Counted from the first letter of the stretch, positions 18,361 through 26,707 are shown. The stretch: DNA of 64,000 nt from Roseovarius sp. 217 (GCF_000152845.1 NZ_CH902584.1:1975815-2039814), one strand, 5' to 3'. Notes: generated by a model from the letters alone, not told the origin. Program-made: numbers and translations.

Positions 18361-19128
18361 CTAGTCTTGGTCCGGTGCGATGACTTCCGGTGCGATGACT
18401 TCGGGCGCGACGAGTTCCGGAGCGATGACTTCCGGTCCGTTTGGGTCCGGGGCGTCGGCTTCTGGAGCGTAAACATCTGGTGAATTCACAACCTCGAGGC
18501 CGATATTGCCGAGGTGAGTGTTGCGCCCCCATTTCCGATGGATCAGCGCGCCATTGACAATGTAGAGGTCTTTGACGCGATACATTTGGCGGACACCGTC
18601 GTCGCCGCGAATGAAGATTGCGGCTGTTTGCAGCGTGTCATCATTGGGTTTGTCGATCTCGAAATAGCTGGGGTCGGCGTTCTGCGCCAAGCCTTCCATG
18701 ATCAAGAGAACCTCTGCGTAATCTGTCACCTTTTCATCCTGGAAGAAGTAGCAATAGCCCTCGGTGCCGGCGACGCCGACGCCGACGATTGCGCCCACGA
18801 CAATTCCGGTTGGAGACATCAGCGCGGCGCCAATGGCACCGGCACCGGCACCCGAGCCCGCGATTAGACCGATCGTGCTGGCGGCTGAGCTTCCGGCCAC
18901 AGTGGACCCGAGCAAGGTTGCGCCGGTCACGGAGTGCGTGAGCGTGTAGAACCCAAGTGCCTTTTCAACGAGTGTTGGTGCGGATGTTACAGGCTCTGCC
19001 AGAGCGGCGACATTGGACCGCGCTGTTCCAAGCAGTTTGCTGAGACGCCAGTTGCAAACATCAGCCGATGCAGGTGTGCCAAGCATCAAGAGTGCTGCTG
19101 CGAGTCGCCAGTTGATAGAGGTGCGCAT
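18361..19128 (-). CDS. hypothetical secreted protein with glycine-rich segment and APEVI repeats
   Basis: A 255-residue protein I do not recognise. MRTSINWRLAAALLMLGTPASA is a clear signal peptide. Residues about 70-125 are Gly/Ala/Ser-rich and hydrophobic (GLIAGSGAGAGAIGAALMSP, GIVVGAIVGVGVAG), like a glycine-zipper membrane segment. The last 40 residues are acidic pentapeptide repeats of the APEVI type, coded by imperfect 15-base tandem repeats at about 18376-18440. It sits on the opposite strand between two ribosomal blocks, just after the rplP terminator, and is the only minus-strand gene in the ribosomal locus. Attachment to the envelope is inferred. Confidence 0.7.
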   Translation of the reverse strand: MRTSINWRLAAALLMLGTPASADVCNWRLSKLLGTARSNVAALAEPVTSAPTLVEKALGFYTLTHSVTGATLLGSTVAGSSAASTIGLIAGSGAGAGAIGAALMSPTGIVVGAIVGVGVAGTEGYCYFFQDEKVTDYAEVLLIMEGLAQNADPSYFEIDKPNDDTLQTAAIFIRGDDGVRQMYRVKDLYIVNGALIHRKWGRNTHLGNIGLEVVNSPDVYAPEADAPDPNGPEVIAPELVAPEVIAPEVIAPDQD

Positions 19129-19258
19129 CGGTCTTTCCTTTGAGAGGTCGTGTAGCCGTTAGGGGTGGTAACAAGGAATTGCGGGAGGGGCATCTCTTAT
19201 TCCACAAACTGAAACCTTGCCCTTCTCTTTTCATTACCATCTGGGTATTGCGACAGAC

Positions 19259-19879
19259 ATGCCCAATATCGACTCGCTCTTTGTGACCCGCCTCTATCGT
19301 GCCGCCCTCAGCGAGCACGGACCTGCCATTGATGCCAAAGAAATGGAGGCGTCATGCTATTCCATCGCCGAGGATGACGAGGCGGGGCAGGGGTGGTGTG
19401 ACGAGAACGGCTATCCCGGCTATACCTCTTATGCCTCGCTCAGTGATCTGCCCTGGCGGTTTCCGATCTTTGCCGATCTGGTCAAGGTGCTGGATGCGCA
19501 TGTCGCGGCCTTTGCCGAGGATCTGGAGTTTGATCTGGATGGCAAGGAATTGAAGCTGGAGGATATCTGGATCAACATTCTGCCCGAGGGGGGCATGCAT
19601 GCGAGCCATATCCATCCGCATTCGGTGATTTCCGGCACGACCTATGTGGCGATGCCCGAGGGCACGAGCGCGCTCAAGCTGGAAGACCCACGGTCGGCGC
19701 GGATGATGGCCTCTCCGGTGCGGCGCAAGGATGCGCGGCAGGAGTTGCGGACGTTCATCTATGCCAAACCGGTGGTGGGCGACGTGCTGCTTTGGGAATC
19801 ATGGCTGCGCCATGAAGTGCCGATGAACATGTCGGAAGAGGACCGGATCAGCGTCAGTTTCAACTATTCCTGGGGCTGA
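19259..19879 (+). CDS. 2OG-Fe(II) oxygenase-like protein (TIGR02466 type)
   Basis: A 206-residue cytoplasmic protein. Three features match the 2OG-FeII_Oxy_5/TIGR02466 group: MHASHIHPHSVISGTTYV (His at residues 114, 117 and 119), LLWESWLRHEVPMN and RISVSFNYSW. The first two hold likely iron-binding His residues; the Arg in the third would bind 2-oxoglutarate. The family is predicted to hydroxylate a protein or small molecule, but no substrate is known to me. The ATG at 19259 gives the usual family length; the frame extends 14 codons upstream. The gene lies between rplP and rpmC, 380 bases after the rplP terminator, divergent from the secreted hypothetical gene. Confidence 0.8.
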   Translation: MPNIDSLFVTRLYRAALSEHGPAIDAKEMEASCYSIAEDDEAGQGWCDENGYPGYTSYASLSDLPWRFPIFADLVKVLDAHVAAFAEDLEFDLDGKELKLEDIWINILPEGGMHASHIHPHSVISGTTYVAMPEGTSALKLEDPRSARMMASPVRRKDARQELRTFIYAKPVVGDVLLWESWLRHEVPMNMSEEDRISVSFNYSWG

Positions 19880-20101
19880 AGCCCGGAATCGCCCCATATG
19901 TTCTCAAAGTGTTCTCAAAAAAATTCAGTAACTTTTGATTTTCCCTTGTAAATTGATGCGATTTCGGCCATATGCGAGGGGCTTACGTTATTCTATTTCG
20001 ATCATCTGTCTCCTCTAAACCGGCTGTCAGTACCTCGATCCAGACCGACCACGCCGCGACTGCCGCACTTACGCGGGCAGCACTACATAGGAGACGACAC
20101 G
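19880..20101 (+). promoter_or_regulatory. AT-rich leader of the cold-shock gene
   Basis: These 222 bases hold no gene. The first part (19910-20010) is distinctly AT-rich. TTGTAA, 17 bases, CATATG near 19946-19974 could be a weak promoter. That would leave an untranslated leader of about 120 bases, in keeping with cold-shock mRNAs, whose long leaders control stability and translation with temperature. GGAG ends eight bases before the start. Confidence 0.45.
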
Positions 20102-20308
20102 ATGGCCAATGGCACCGTGAAATGGTACAATTCCACTAAAGGCTTCGGCTTTATCGCACCCGACAATGGCGGCAAGGACGTTTTCGTTCATGTCAGCGCA
20201 ATCGAGCGTGCGGGCCTGACCGGCCTTGCTGACAACCAAAAAGTGACCTTCGACATCGAATCCGGCCGTGACGGCCGTGAGAGCGCGTCGAACCTGCAGC
20301 TCGCATAA
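20102..20308 (+). CDS. cold-shock protein (CspA family)
   Basis: A 68-residue cold-shock domain protein, the normal size. RNP1 is KGFGFI (near residue 16) and RNP2 is VFVHVS (near residue 30), with the WYNSTKGFG aromatic patch. These proteins bind single-stranded RNA and DNA and melt RNA structure to help translation. The gene is preceded by a long leader and followed by its own terminator, so it is a single-gene unit inserted between rplP and rpmC. Whether it is cold-induced cannot be told here; alphaproteobacteria usually have several copies. Confidence 0.95.
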   Translation: MANGTVKWYNSTKGFGFIAPDNGGKDVFVHVSAIERAGLTGLADNQKVTFDIESGRDGRESASNLQLA

Positions 20309-20330
20309 GCGATCTGATCTGACTTGAGTG

Positions 20331-20365
20331 CGGCCTCGGGGAAACTCGGGGCCGTTTCTCGTTTT
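20331..20365 (+). terminator. rho-independent terminator after the cold-shock gene
   Basis: CGGCC pairs with GGCCG, and the stem extends inward through a U-G pair and further bases to a GAAA-like loop. The following bases, TTTCTCGTTTT, form a broken U-tract. The next promoter (for rpmC) lies 45 bases downstream. Confidence 0.7.
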
Positions 20366-20409
20366 GGATGGGGGATTGCGCGGTTTGCGAAGAATGTCAG
20401 AGGTTTCGC

Positions 20410-20476
20410 TTGCCCTCTGAGAGCGCCTCCCGTATAGAGCCCCAATCCGCGAGCCCCGGCATATCCGGGGATTCGC
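20410..20476 (+). promoter_or_regulatory. rpmC (spc block) promoter and 5' leader hairpin
   Basis: TTGCCC (20410-20415), 17 bases, TATAGA (20433-20438), then CCCCAATCC. The leader begins with the hairpin GCGAGCCCCGG/CCGGGGATTCGC (20449-20476, five-base loop, one bulge). It mirrors the rplB leader in spacing, initially transcribed bases and hairpin, down to a TTGCAATTC-like sequence after the stem. The leader to rpmC is about 115 bases. Confidence 0.75.
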
Positions 20477-20560
20477 GTATTTGCAATTCATCCACCGGGT
20501 TTTGGGTTACCCTGAAGCAACCGTCAGGGGCCGTCCGGTGTTTTGAGAAAGGAACAGGCG

Positions 20561-20761
20561 ATGAACGCCAAGGAACTGCGTGACAAGACCCCGGACCAGC
20601 TCCGGGAAGAACTCACCAACCTGAAAAAGCAGCAGTTCAATCTGCGTTTTCGGGCGGCCACAGGCCAACTTGAGAATCCCGCTCAGATGCGCACGGCGCG
20701 CCGCGATGCCGCGCGCGTTCTGACGATTCTGAACGAAAAAGCCAACGCGGCAGCAGAGTAA
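20561..20761 (+). CDS. rpmC: 50S ribosomal protein L29
   Basis: A 66-residue L29: two long helices, [20 protein letters not shown] and the conserved [22 protein letters not shown]29 sits at the tunnel exit beside L23 and contributes to the trigger factor and SRP docking area. The ATG at 20561 gives the conserved start; a frame beginning six codons earlier has no ribosome site. It opens the third ribosomal block and is followed 12 bases later by rpsQ. Confidence 0.97.
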   Translation: MNAKELRDKTPDQLREELTNLKKQQFNLRFRAATGQLENPAQMRTARRDAARVLTILNEKANAAAE

Positions 20762-20773
20762 GGAGCCTGAGAT

Positions 20774-21004
20774 ATGCCCAAACGTATTCTTCAAGGCGTC
20801 GTCACCTCTGATGCCAACGCCCAGACCGTCACCGTATCGGTCGAGCGCCGTTTCAAGCACCCCGTGCTTCAGAAAACCATTCGTAAGTCCAAGAAATACC
20901 GGGCTCACGATGAGAACAACACGTTCAAAGTGGGCGATGCCGTTCGGATTGTCGAATGCGCGCCCAAATCCAAGACGAAGCGTTGGGAGGTGCTGCAGGC
21001 TTAA
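20774..21004 (+). CDS. rpsQ: 30S ribosomal protein S17
   Basis: A 76-residue S17, a small OB-fold protein with [19 protein letters not shown] at the start and the conserved [24 protein letters not shown]. It binds the 5' domain of 16S rRNA early in assembly. GGAG precedes the ATG. The 78-base gap to rplN is the widest within this block and shows no promoter I can name. Confidence 0.97.
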   Translation: MPKRILQGVVTSDANAQTVTVSVERRFKHPVLQKTIRKSKKYRAHDENNTFKVGDAVRIVECAPKSKTKRWEVLQA

Positions 21005-21082
21005 GCCTCGGCGCCTTTCGGCATTAATCGAAACCCTGGGGATCAGGCATTGCATCGCCCCCCATAGGTCGGGAGAAACCAA

Positions 21083-21451
21083 ATGATCCAGATGCAGACC
21101 AACCTGGATGTTGCTGACAACTCTGGCGCTCGCCGAGTTCAGTGCATCAAGGTCTTGGGTGGTTCCAAGCGTCGATACGCATCCGTGGGCGACATCATTG
21201 TCGTCTCGGTCAAGGAAGCCATCCCCCGCGGCCGCGTGAAGAAAGGGGACGTCCGCAAGGCCGTCGTCGTGCGCACCGCCAAGGAAGTCCGTCGTGAAGA
21301 CGGGACCGCCATTCGTTTTGACCGCAACGCCGCCGTGATCCTGAACAACGCAGGTGAGCCGGTCGGCACCCGTATTTTCGGGCCGGTCGTGCGCGAGTTG
21401 CGGGCCAAGAACTTTATGAAAATCATCTCGCTCGCCCCGGAGGTGCTGTAA
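21083..21451 (+). CDS. rplN: 50S ribosomal protein L14
   Basis: A 122-residue L14, exact family length, with [33 protein letters not shown] and the conserved [14 protein letters not shown]14 forms an intersubunit bridge with 16S helix 14 and is the binding site of the silencing factor RsfS. Only one base separates its stop from rplX. Confidence 0.98.
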   Translation: MIQMQTNLDVADNSGARRVQCIKVLGGSKRRYASVGDIIVVSVKEAIPRGRVKKGDVRKAVVVRTAKEVRREDGTAIRFDRNAAVILNNAGEPVGTRIFGPVVRELRAKNFMKIISLAPEVL

Positions 21452-21452
21452 G

Positions 21453-21764
21453 ATGGCTGCCAAACTGAAAAAAGGTGACACCGTGATCGTTCTGTCCGGC
21501 AAGGACAAGGGCCAAAAAGGCACGATCACCAATGTCGATCCGAAATCCGGCAAGGCTGTGGTCGAGGGCGTCAACATGGCGATCCGCCACACCCGTCAAA
21601 GCCAGACCAGCCAAGGCGGTCGCATCCCCAAAGCGATGCCGATCGACCTGAGCAATCTGGCGATTGTCGACAAGAACGGCAAACCGACCCGCGTCGGGTT
21701 CAAGATTGAAGGCGACAAGAAAGTGCGCTTTGCCAAGACCACGGGGGACGTGATCGATGCTTGA
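21453..21764 (+). CDS. rplX: 50S ribosomal protein L24
   Basis: A 103-residue L24 with the KOW motif ([20 protein letters not shown], residues 5-24) and the [20 protein letters not shown] segment. L24 is one of the proteins that start 50S assembly at the 5' end of 23S rRNA. It overlaps rplE by eight bases, so the two are translationally coupled. Confidence 0.98.
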   Translation: MAAKLKKGDTVIVLSGKDKGQKGTITNVDPKSGKAVVEGVNMAIRHTRQSQTSQGGRIPKAMPIDLSNLAIVDKNGKPTRVGFKIEGDKKVRFAKTTGDVIDA

Positions 21765-22320
21765 TACCGCAACCTATACCCCGCGCCTCAAGGCCCACTT
21801 CCGTGAGGTCATCAAGCCCGCTCTGAAAGAAGAGTTCGGCTACAAGAATGACATGCAGATCCCGCGTCTGGACAAGATCGTTCTCAACATCGGCTGTGGT
21901 GCCGAGGCTGTGCGCGACTCGAAAAAGGCAAAGTCGGCTCAGGAAGATCTGAGCACGATCGCCGGTCAGCGCGCTGTTGTCACCAAGGCTCGCAACTCCA
22001 TCGCCGGGTTCCGCGTTCGTGAAGACATGCCTCTCGGGGCAAAGGTCACGCTGCGCGGCGACCGCATGTATGATTTCCTTGACCGTCTGATCACCATCGC
22101 GATGCCGCGTATCCGCGACTTCCGGGGTGTGTCGGGCAAGTCGTTCGATGGGCGTGGCAACTATGCCATGGGCATCAAGGAACATATCATTTTCCCCGAA
22201 ATCAACTTCGACAAGGTCGACGAAGTTTGGGGGATGGACATCGTCATCGCAACCACGGCGAAGACCGACGCTGAAGCCAAGGCGCTGTTGAAGCAATTCA
22301 ACATGCCCTTCAACAGCTGA
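21757..22320 (+). CDS. rplE: 50S ribosomal protein L5
   Basis: A 187-residue L5 of normal length, with [16 protein letters not shown] strand ([16 protein letters not shown]), the [25 protein letters not shown] segment and [17 protein letters not shown]5 binds 5S rRNA with L18 and contacts P-site tRNA. The start lies inside the rplX 3' end. A ribosome site GGGGGAGG lies between it and rpsN. Confidence 0.98.
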   Translation: MLDTATYTPRLKAHFREVIKPALKEEFGYKNDMQIPRLDKIVLNIGCGAEAVRDSKKAKSAQEDLSTIAGQRAVVTKARNSIAGFRVREDMPLGAKVTLRGDRMYDFLDRLITIAMPRIRDFRGVSGKSFDGRGNYAMGIKEHIIFPEINFDKVDEVWGMDIVIATTAKTDAEAKALLKQFNMPFNS

Positions 22321-22339
22321 GCCGGGGGAGGATAGATCT

Positions 22340-22645
22340 ATGGCTAAGAAATCAATGATCGAGCGTGAAAAGAAGCGCCAAGTGCTGGTGGACCGTTTCG
22401 CCAAGAAACGCGCCGCGCTGAAAGTGATCATCAACGACCAGAGCAAGCCGATGGAAGAGCGGTTCCGCGCCTCCATGAAGCTTGCGGAACTGCCGCGCAA
22501 CAGCTCGGCCACTCGGCTGCACAACCGGTGCCAGCTGACGGGTCGTCCGCATGCGTATTACCGCAAACTCAAAGTGTCCCGGATCATGCTGCGCGAGCTC
22601 GGCTCGAGCGGGCAGCTGCCCGGCGTCGTGAAATCGAGCTGGTGA
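22340..22645 (+). CDS. rpsN: 30S ribosomal protein S14 (zinc-free type)
   Basis: A 101-residue S14 of the long form without the zinc-binding CxxC pairs found in the 61-residue type. The conserved [32 protein letters not shown] lies in the C-terminal half. S14 binds in the 30S head near S3 and S10. The start is well defined by the upstream GGAGG. It is in the standard spc position between rplE and rpsH. Confidence 0.98.
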   Translation: MAKKSMIEREKKRQVLVDRFAKKRAALKVIINDQSKPMEERFRASMKLAELPRNSSATRLHNRCQLTGRPHAYYRKLKVSRIMLRELGSSGQLPGVVKSSW

Positions 22646-22658
22646 GGAGGTCAGAGAT

Positions 22659-23051
22659 ATGAACGATCCTATCGGCGATATGCTCACCCGTATCCGCAAC
22701 TCGCAGATGCGCGGCAAGTCCACGGTCAGTACCCCGTCTTCGAAAATGCGCGTGCGCGTTCTCGATGTGTTGGCGTCCGAGGGCTATATTCGTGGCTATG
22801 AGATGACCAAGGATGCCAATGGCCATCCCGCCATCGAAATCAGCCTCAAGTATTATGAAGGCACCCCCGTCATTCGCGAAATGAAGCGGGTTTCCAAACC
22901 CGGTCGTCGCGTCTATCTGGGTGTCGATGACATTCCGCAGGTCCGTCAGGGTCTCGGTGTGTCGATTGTCTCCACCTCCAAGGGTGTGATGTCGGATGCA
23001 GCAGCGCGCGCAGCCAATGTTGGCGGCGAAGTGCTCTGCACTGTCTTCTAA
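22659..23051 (+). CDS. rpsH: 30S ribosomal protein S8
   Basis: A 130-residue S8 with [20 protein letters not shown] at the start and the conserved C-terminal [27 protein letters not shown]8 binds the central domain of 16S rRNA; in E. coli it also represses the spc operon by binding at the rplE start. GAGGAGG precedes the ATG. The gap to rplF is 12 bases. Confidence 0.98.
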   Translation: MNDPIGDMLTRIRNSQMRGKSTVSTPSSKMRVRVLDVLASEGYIRGYEMTKDANGHPAIEISLKYYEGTPVIREMKRVSKPGRRVYLGVDDIPQVRQGLGVSIVSTSKGVMSDAAARAANVGGEVLCTVF

Positions 23052-23063
23052 GGAGACCTGGAC

Positions 23064-23597
23064 ATGTCACGTATCGGCAAACAACCCGTGTCTCTGCCGG
23101 ATGGCGTCACCGCGACGCTGTCGGGACAGACGATCGAAGTCAAAGGCCCCAAGGCGACCAAGAGCTTTACCGCGACGGATGATGTCACCATCACCATCGA
23201 CGGCAGCGTCATTTCGGTCACGCCGCGCGGCAAATCCAAACGTGCCCGCCAGCAGTGGGGGATGACCCGGACGGTCATCGCCAACATGGTGCACGGCGCC
23301 AAGGATGCCTTTAAGAAAGAGCTGGAAATTCGCGGTGTGGGCTATCGTGCCCAGATGGCGGGCAATGTGCTCAAACTGAACCTCGGCCTCAGCCATGACG
23401 TCGATTTCCCCATTCCGGAAGGTGTGACTGTTACCGCACCCAAGCCCACCGAACTGGTGGTCGAGGGCACGGACAAGCAGCTCGTTGGACAGGTCGCGGC
23501 GAATATCCGCGACTGGCGACGCCCTGAGCCCTATAAGGGCAAAGGCATTCGCTACAAAGGCGAGTATATCTTCCAGAAGGAAGGCAAGAAGAAGTAA
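23064..23597 (+). CDS. rplF: 50S ribosomal protein L6
   Basis: A 177-residue L6 formed of two repeated domains, starting [20 protein letters not shown]. The conserved [26 protein letters not shown] is at the C-terminus. L6 lies near the GTPase-associated centre beside the sarcin-ricin loop. Normal ribosome site AAGGAG and 11 bases to rplR. Confidence 0.98.
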   Translation: MSRIGKQPVSLPDGVTATLSGQTIEVKGPKATKSFTATDDVTITIDGSVISVTPRGKSKRARQQWGMTRTVIANMVHGAKDAFKKELEIRGVGYRAQMAGNVLKLNLGLSHDVDFPIPEGVTVTAPKPTELVVEGTDKQLVGQVAANIRDWRRPEPYKGKGIRYKGEYIFQKEGKKK

Positions 23598-23608
23598 GGA
23601 CGCGACAG

Positions 23609-23968
23609 ATGGCAAACAGCAAAAGAAAACTGTTCCTCAAACGCCGCCTGCGCGTTCGGAACAAACTCCGCAAGGTCAATGCAGGGCGCGTGCGCCTCAG
23701 CGTTTTCCGCTCCAACAAGAACATCAGCGTGCAGCTGATCGACGACGTCAACGGTGTGACGCTCGCCGCTGCCTCGACCCTCGAAAAGGATCTGGGCATG
23801 GTGGGCAAGTGCAATGTGGAGGCGGCCGCCAAGGTCGGCACCACGATTGCCGAGCGGGCTCAGAAGGCCGGCATCACCGAGGCCTATTTCGATCGGGGCG
23901 GCTTCCTGTTTCATGGTCGCGTCAAGGCAGTTGCCGACGCGGCGCGTGAAGCTGGCCTGAAGATTTAA
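23609..23968 (+). CDS. rplR: 50S ribosomal protein L18
   Basis: A 119-residue L18 with a basic N-terminal arm ([18 protein letters not shown]) that binds 5S r[21 protein letters not shown] and the closing [26 protein letters not shown]. It loads 5S rRNA together with L5. The spacing to rplF and rpsE is 11 and 12 bases. Confidence 0.98.
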   Translation: MANSKRKLFLKRRLRVRNKLRKVNAGRVRLSVFRSNKNISVQLIDDVNGVTLAAASTLEKDLGMVGKCNVEAAAKVGTTIAERAQKAGITEAYFDRGGFLFHGRVKAVADAAREAGLKI

Positions 23969-23980
23969 GGGGACGAGAGA

Positions 23981-24547
23981 ATGGCAAGAGAAGACAACCG
24001 TCGTGACCGTCGCGAGCGCGACGAAACACCGGAATTCGCCGACCGTCTCGTGGCGATCAACCGCGTGTCGAAAACTGTAAAGGGCGGTAAGCGCTTTGGG
24101 TTTGCGGCACTGGTGGTCGTGGGCGATCAAAAGGGCCGCGTCGGCTTTGGCAAGGGTAAGGCCAAGGAAGTTCCCGAGGCGATCCGCAAGGCCACCGAGG
24201 CCGCCAAGCGCGCAATGATCCGCGTGCCGCTGCGCGAGGGCCGGACCCTGCACCACGACATGGAAGGTCGCCATGGCGCCGGCAAGGTCGTGATGCGCAC
24301 AGCCCCCACCGGGACCGGCATCATCGCCGGCGGTCCGATGCGCGCCGTGTTCGAGATGTTGGGAATTCAGGACGTGGTCGCGAAATCGACCGGGTCGCAG
24401 AACCCCTATAACATGATCCGCGCCACGCTGGACGGTCTCAAGAAAGAGACCAGCCCGCGTATGGTGGCGCAGCGCCGTGGCAAGAAGGTGGCCGACATCC
24501 TGAAAAAGGGTGACGAAGCGCCGGTTGCCGAAGCGGCAGAAGCGTAA
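23981..24547 (+). CDS. rpsE: 30S ribosomal protein S5
   Basis: A 188-residue S5, somewhat longer than E. coli S5 (167) because of an acidic C-terminal tail ([11 protein letters not shown]). The double-stranded RNA-binding-like domain has [19 protein letters not shown] near residue 33 and the [19 protein letters not shown] region near residue 109. S5 helps decoding accuracy and mRNA entry; the loop where spectinomycin resistance changes occur (KTVKGGKRF) is normal. Confidence 0.97.
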   Translation: MAREDNRRDRRERDETPEFADRLVAINRVSKTVKGGKRFGFAALVVVGDQKGRVGFGKGKAKEVPEAIRKATEAAKRAMIRVPLREGRTLHHDMEGRHGAGKVVMRTAPTGTGIIAGGPMRAVFEMLGIQDVVAKSTGSQNPYNMIRATLDGLKKETSPRMVAQRRGKKVADILKKGDEAPVAEAAEA

Positions 24548-24559
24548 GGAATCGGACAA

Positions 24560-24748
24560 ATGGCAAAAACCATCGTCGTCAAGCAGATCGCCAGCCCGAT
24601 CCGCCGCCCCGAAGATCAGCGTCAGACCCTCATCGGTCTGGGGCTCAACAAGATGCACAAGACCCGCGAGCTTGAGGATACCCCCTCGGTGCGCGGCATG
24701 GTCAACAAGATCCCGCATCTGGTCAAGATCATCGAGGAGCGCGGCTAA
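24560..24748 (+). CDS. rpmD: 50S ribosomal protein L30
   Basis: A 62-residue L30 with [43 protein letters not shown]30 binds 23S rRNA domain II. It is the last ribosomal gene here. In most proteobacteria rplO and secY would follow, but here a strong terminator and unrelated genes come next, so the rest of the spc/alpha block must be elsewhere in the genome. Confidence 0.97.
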   Translation: MAKTIVVKQIASPIRRPEDQRQTLIGLGLNKMHKTRELEDTPSVRGMVNKIPHLVKIIEERG

Positions 24749-24792
24749 GGCCACGCGCACGGGAGGGGTGACATCCGCCCCTCGGAAATCAG

Positions 24793-24829
24793 AACGCCCC
24801 GGCCCGAGAGGACCGGGGCGTTTTCGTTT
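24793..24829 (+). terminator. rho-independent terminator after rpmD
   Basis: A perfect 10-bp stem, AACGCCCCGG/CCGGGGCGTT (24793-24802 and 24813-24822), followed by TTTTCGTTTG. It closes the third ribosomal block. The 143 bases from here to the GFA gene show no other feature apart from the ribosome site at its end. Confidence 0.9.
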
Positions 24830-24972
24830 GTCCGCTGGTGTCATCCTTTAGTCGCGTCCGACCAGAATCAGCGCCGGGGTCCGGCGTGGTGCATGATAGG
24901 TTCGGGGCCAGGGTGGATCCGGGGTCTTGAACCCCGGCTCGCCCATCCGCATCGCTTTGAGGAGGAAGGCCG

Positions 24973-25410
24973 ATGTCTGACACAAGTTCTGGTGGTTGCG
25001 ACCACATCCATACCAAGACGACCCATGCGCCGATTGACAATCACACCTGTCATTGTTCGGTGTGCAAGAGCGTAACCGGGCAACCGACGACGCATGTTGT
25101 GTTTTTCAAGCACGGCGATGTCGTGGTTGACAATGAGGCGGGGCTGAACCGTCAGCCCTTCAATGCCAATAATCCTGCGGGCCCGCTTGAGCTTTGCACC
25201 TGTGCGACATGCGGGACGCCGATCATGCTCGATGACAAGCAGCATCGGATCAGGGCGATCGTTCCCAACCTGATGGGCTATGGGGACCAGATCGGCGCAG
25301 CGAGCTATCATGCGTTCTATGATCCCGCCACCGGCGTGCCCAAGCCATCGGACGGGCGTCCTGTCCATGCCGCGCTGCGGCCGGATTTCGTCTGGCCTGA
25401 TCCGTCCTGA
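24973..25410 (+). CDS. GFA-family (glutathione-dependent formaldehyde-activating-like) zinc protein
   Basis: A 145-residue protein with the zinc-binding layout of the GFA/CENP-V fold: CHCSVC at residues 26-31 and CTCATCG near residue 77. The family includes Gfa of Paracoccus, once thought to add formaldehyde to glutathione; most members have no proven reaction. The start has a strong AGGAGG eight bases upstream. The protein starts with a His/Cys-rich segment (GGCDHIHTKTTH) that is longer than in typical members. It stands alone after the ribosomal locus, convergent with the GST gene. Confidence 0.8.
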   Translation: MSDTSSGGCDHIHTKTTHAPIDNHTCHCSVCKSVTGQPTTHVVFFKHGDVVVDNEAGLNRQPFNANNPAGPLELCTCATCGTPIMLDDKQHRIRAIVPNLMGYGDQIGAASYHAFYDPATGVPKPSDGRPVHAALRPDFVWPDPS

Positions 25411-25433
25411 GCGGCGGCTTGGCCGGGACTGTT

Positions 25434-26408
25434 TCAGCCCCGGCCGTGCGGCATCTCGAGGTCTAGCACCGGGTTGATCGGGATGATCCGGTTCGGGTTG
25501 ATCGTCTCGTGGCTGTAATGATAGTGCCGGACGATATGGTCGAAATCCACGGTCTCACGCACCCCCGGCCATTGATAGAGTTCGCGCAGATAGCCCCAGA
25601 GATTGGGGTAATCGACGATCCGCGCCCGGTTGCATTTGAAATGCAGGTGATAGACCGGATCGAACCGGATGAGGGTGGTAAAGAGCCGCCAATCGGCCTC
25701 TGTCACACGGTCTCCCATGAGATAGCGGTTTTGAGCCAAGTGGTTTTCGAGCCAATCGAGGCTGTCGAAAAGGGGATAGACGGCCGCCTCATAGGCCTCC
25801 TGCGTGGTCGCGAAGCCCGCCTTGTAGACGCCGTTGTTGACGGTGTCGTAGATCCGTTCGTTGACCGGTTCTATGGCGGCACGCAGATCCTCGGGCCAGA
25901 AATCAAGCGTGTTGCCGGTGATCCCGTCAAAGGCGGAATTGAACATGCGGATGATCTCGGCGCTTTCGTTCGAGACGATGGTCTCGCGCTCTGTGTCCCA
26001 GAGGATCGGCACAGTGACGCGGCCTGAAATCCCGGGGTCGGCCTTGAGGTAGATGTCGCGGGCGAAGGGCAGGCCATAGAGCCGGTCGCCGGTAGCGCCG
26101 GAGAAGTTGGTGCGGAATTCCCAGCCCTCCGAGAGCATGTCGGGATGCACGACCGAGACGCCGATATGATCCTGCAACCCCTTGAGCGCGCGAAAGATCA
26201 GGGTGCGATGCGCCCAGGGGCAGGCCAGCGATACATAGAGGTGATAGCGCCCGCTATCCGCCTTGAACCCGGCCTCGCCTGAGGGACCGGCGCTGCCGTC
26301 GGCGGTGATCCAGTTGCGGAACTTCGCCGTCGAGCGCACGAATTTCCCGCCCGTCGATCCGGTGTCATACCAGGTGTCTTGCCATTCTCCGTTGACCAGT
26401 TGGCCCAT
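25434..26408 (-). CDS. glutathionyl-hydroquinone reductase-like glutathione S-transferase
   Basis: A 324-residue Omega-like GST, the size of E. coli YqjG and Sphingobium PcpF. ACPWAHRTL places the catalytic Cys at residue 63, the same position as in YqjG, and DFDHIVRHYHYSHETINPNRIIP is the family's C-terminal signature. These enzymes reduce glutathionyl-hydroquinones with glutathione and so help recycle quinones. The ATG at 26408 has GAGGAG upstream; the frame extends eight codons further without a ribosome site. It is convergent with the GFA gene and divergent from the cobalamin operon. Confidence 0.88.
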   Translation of the reverse strand: MGQLVNGEWQDTWYDTGSTGGKFVRSTAKFRNWITADGSAGPSGEAGFKADSGRYHLYVSLACPWAHRTLIFRALKGLQDHIGVSVVHPDMLSEGWEFRTNFSGATGDRLYGLPFARDIYLKADPGISGRVTVPILWDTERETIVSNESAEIIRMFNSAFDGITGNTLDFWPEDLRAAIEPVNERIYDTVNNGVYKAGFATTQEAYEAAVYPLFDSLDWLENHLAQNRYLMGDRVTEADWRLFTTLIRFDPVYHLHFKCNRARIVDYPNLWGYLRELYQWPGVRETVDFDHIVRHYHYSHETINPNRIIPINPVLDLEMPHGRG

Positions 26409-26533
26409 GTTCAAAGTCTCCTCTTTGTCCATAACCTAGGGCCGGGGGTGCGGGTCGGGAATGCACAGCACCGCGCAGCCGCCGTGCAGGGCTGCACATG
26501 TCGCGAACGGGGGCGGGGGCTTCGTTTCTTCGT

Positions 26534-26707
26534 TTGCAGGCGCGCGGGCCAGCGCCTATAACCGGGCGATGACGAAGCCCGCGACCGGGCCGGAAAGGTG
26601 TGCGACGATTGGCTGACCCATGTCGGGGGCGGATCGCGCGTCGTCGAGGCCACGTGGCCCGCCGCCCCTTTTCGCCCTGTCGCGCGACCGAGGATAAGGG
26701 GACTGCC
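26534..26707 (+). promoter_or_regulatory. promoter and structured leader of the cobalamin operon
   Basis: TTGCAG (26534-26539), 17 bases, TATAAC (26557-26562). The transcript would start near 26570 and have a leader of about 138 bases before the first ORF. The leader is rich in complementary segments, including a perfect 12-base palindrome GGCCACGTGGCC (26648-26659) framed by GGGGGCGG and CCGCCGCCCC. It ends in AGGATAAGGGGACTGCC next to the start codon. Position suggests B12 control, but I cannot fit the full cobalamin riboswitch consensus, so this is called a leader only. The upstream part of 26409-26533 shows no gene. Confidence 0.5.

Noticed and set aside
26560..26707. Standard cobalamin riboswitch upstream of the cob operon
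   Set aside because: I could not find the conserved GCCACTG-type core or a clean B12 box. The ending AGGATAAGGGGACTGCC is only vaguely similar, so I report a structured leader instead.
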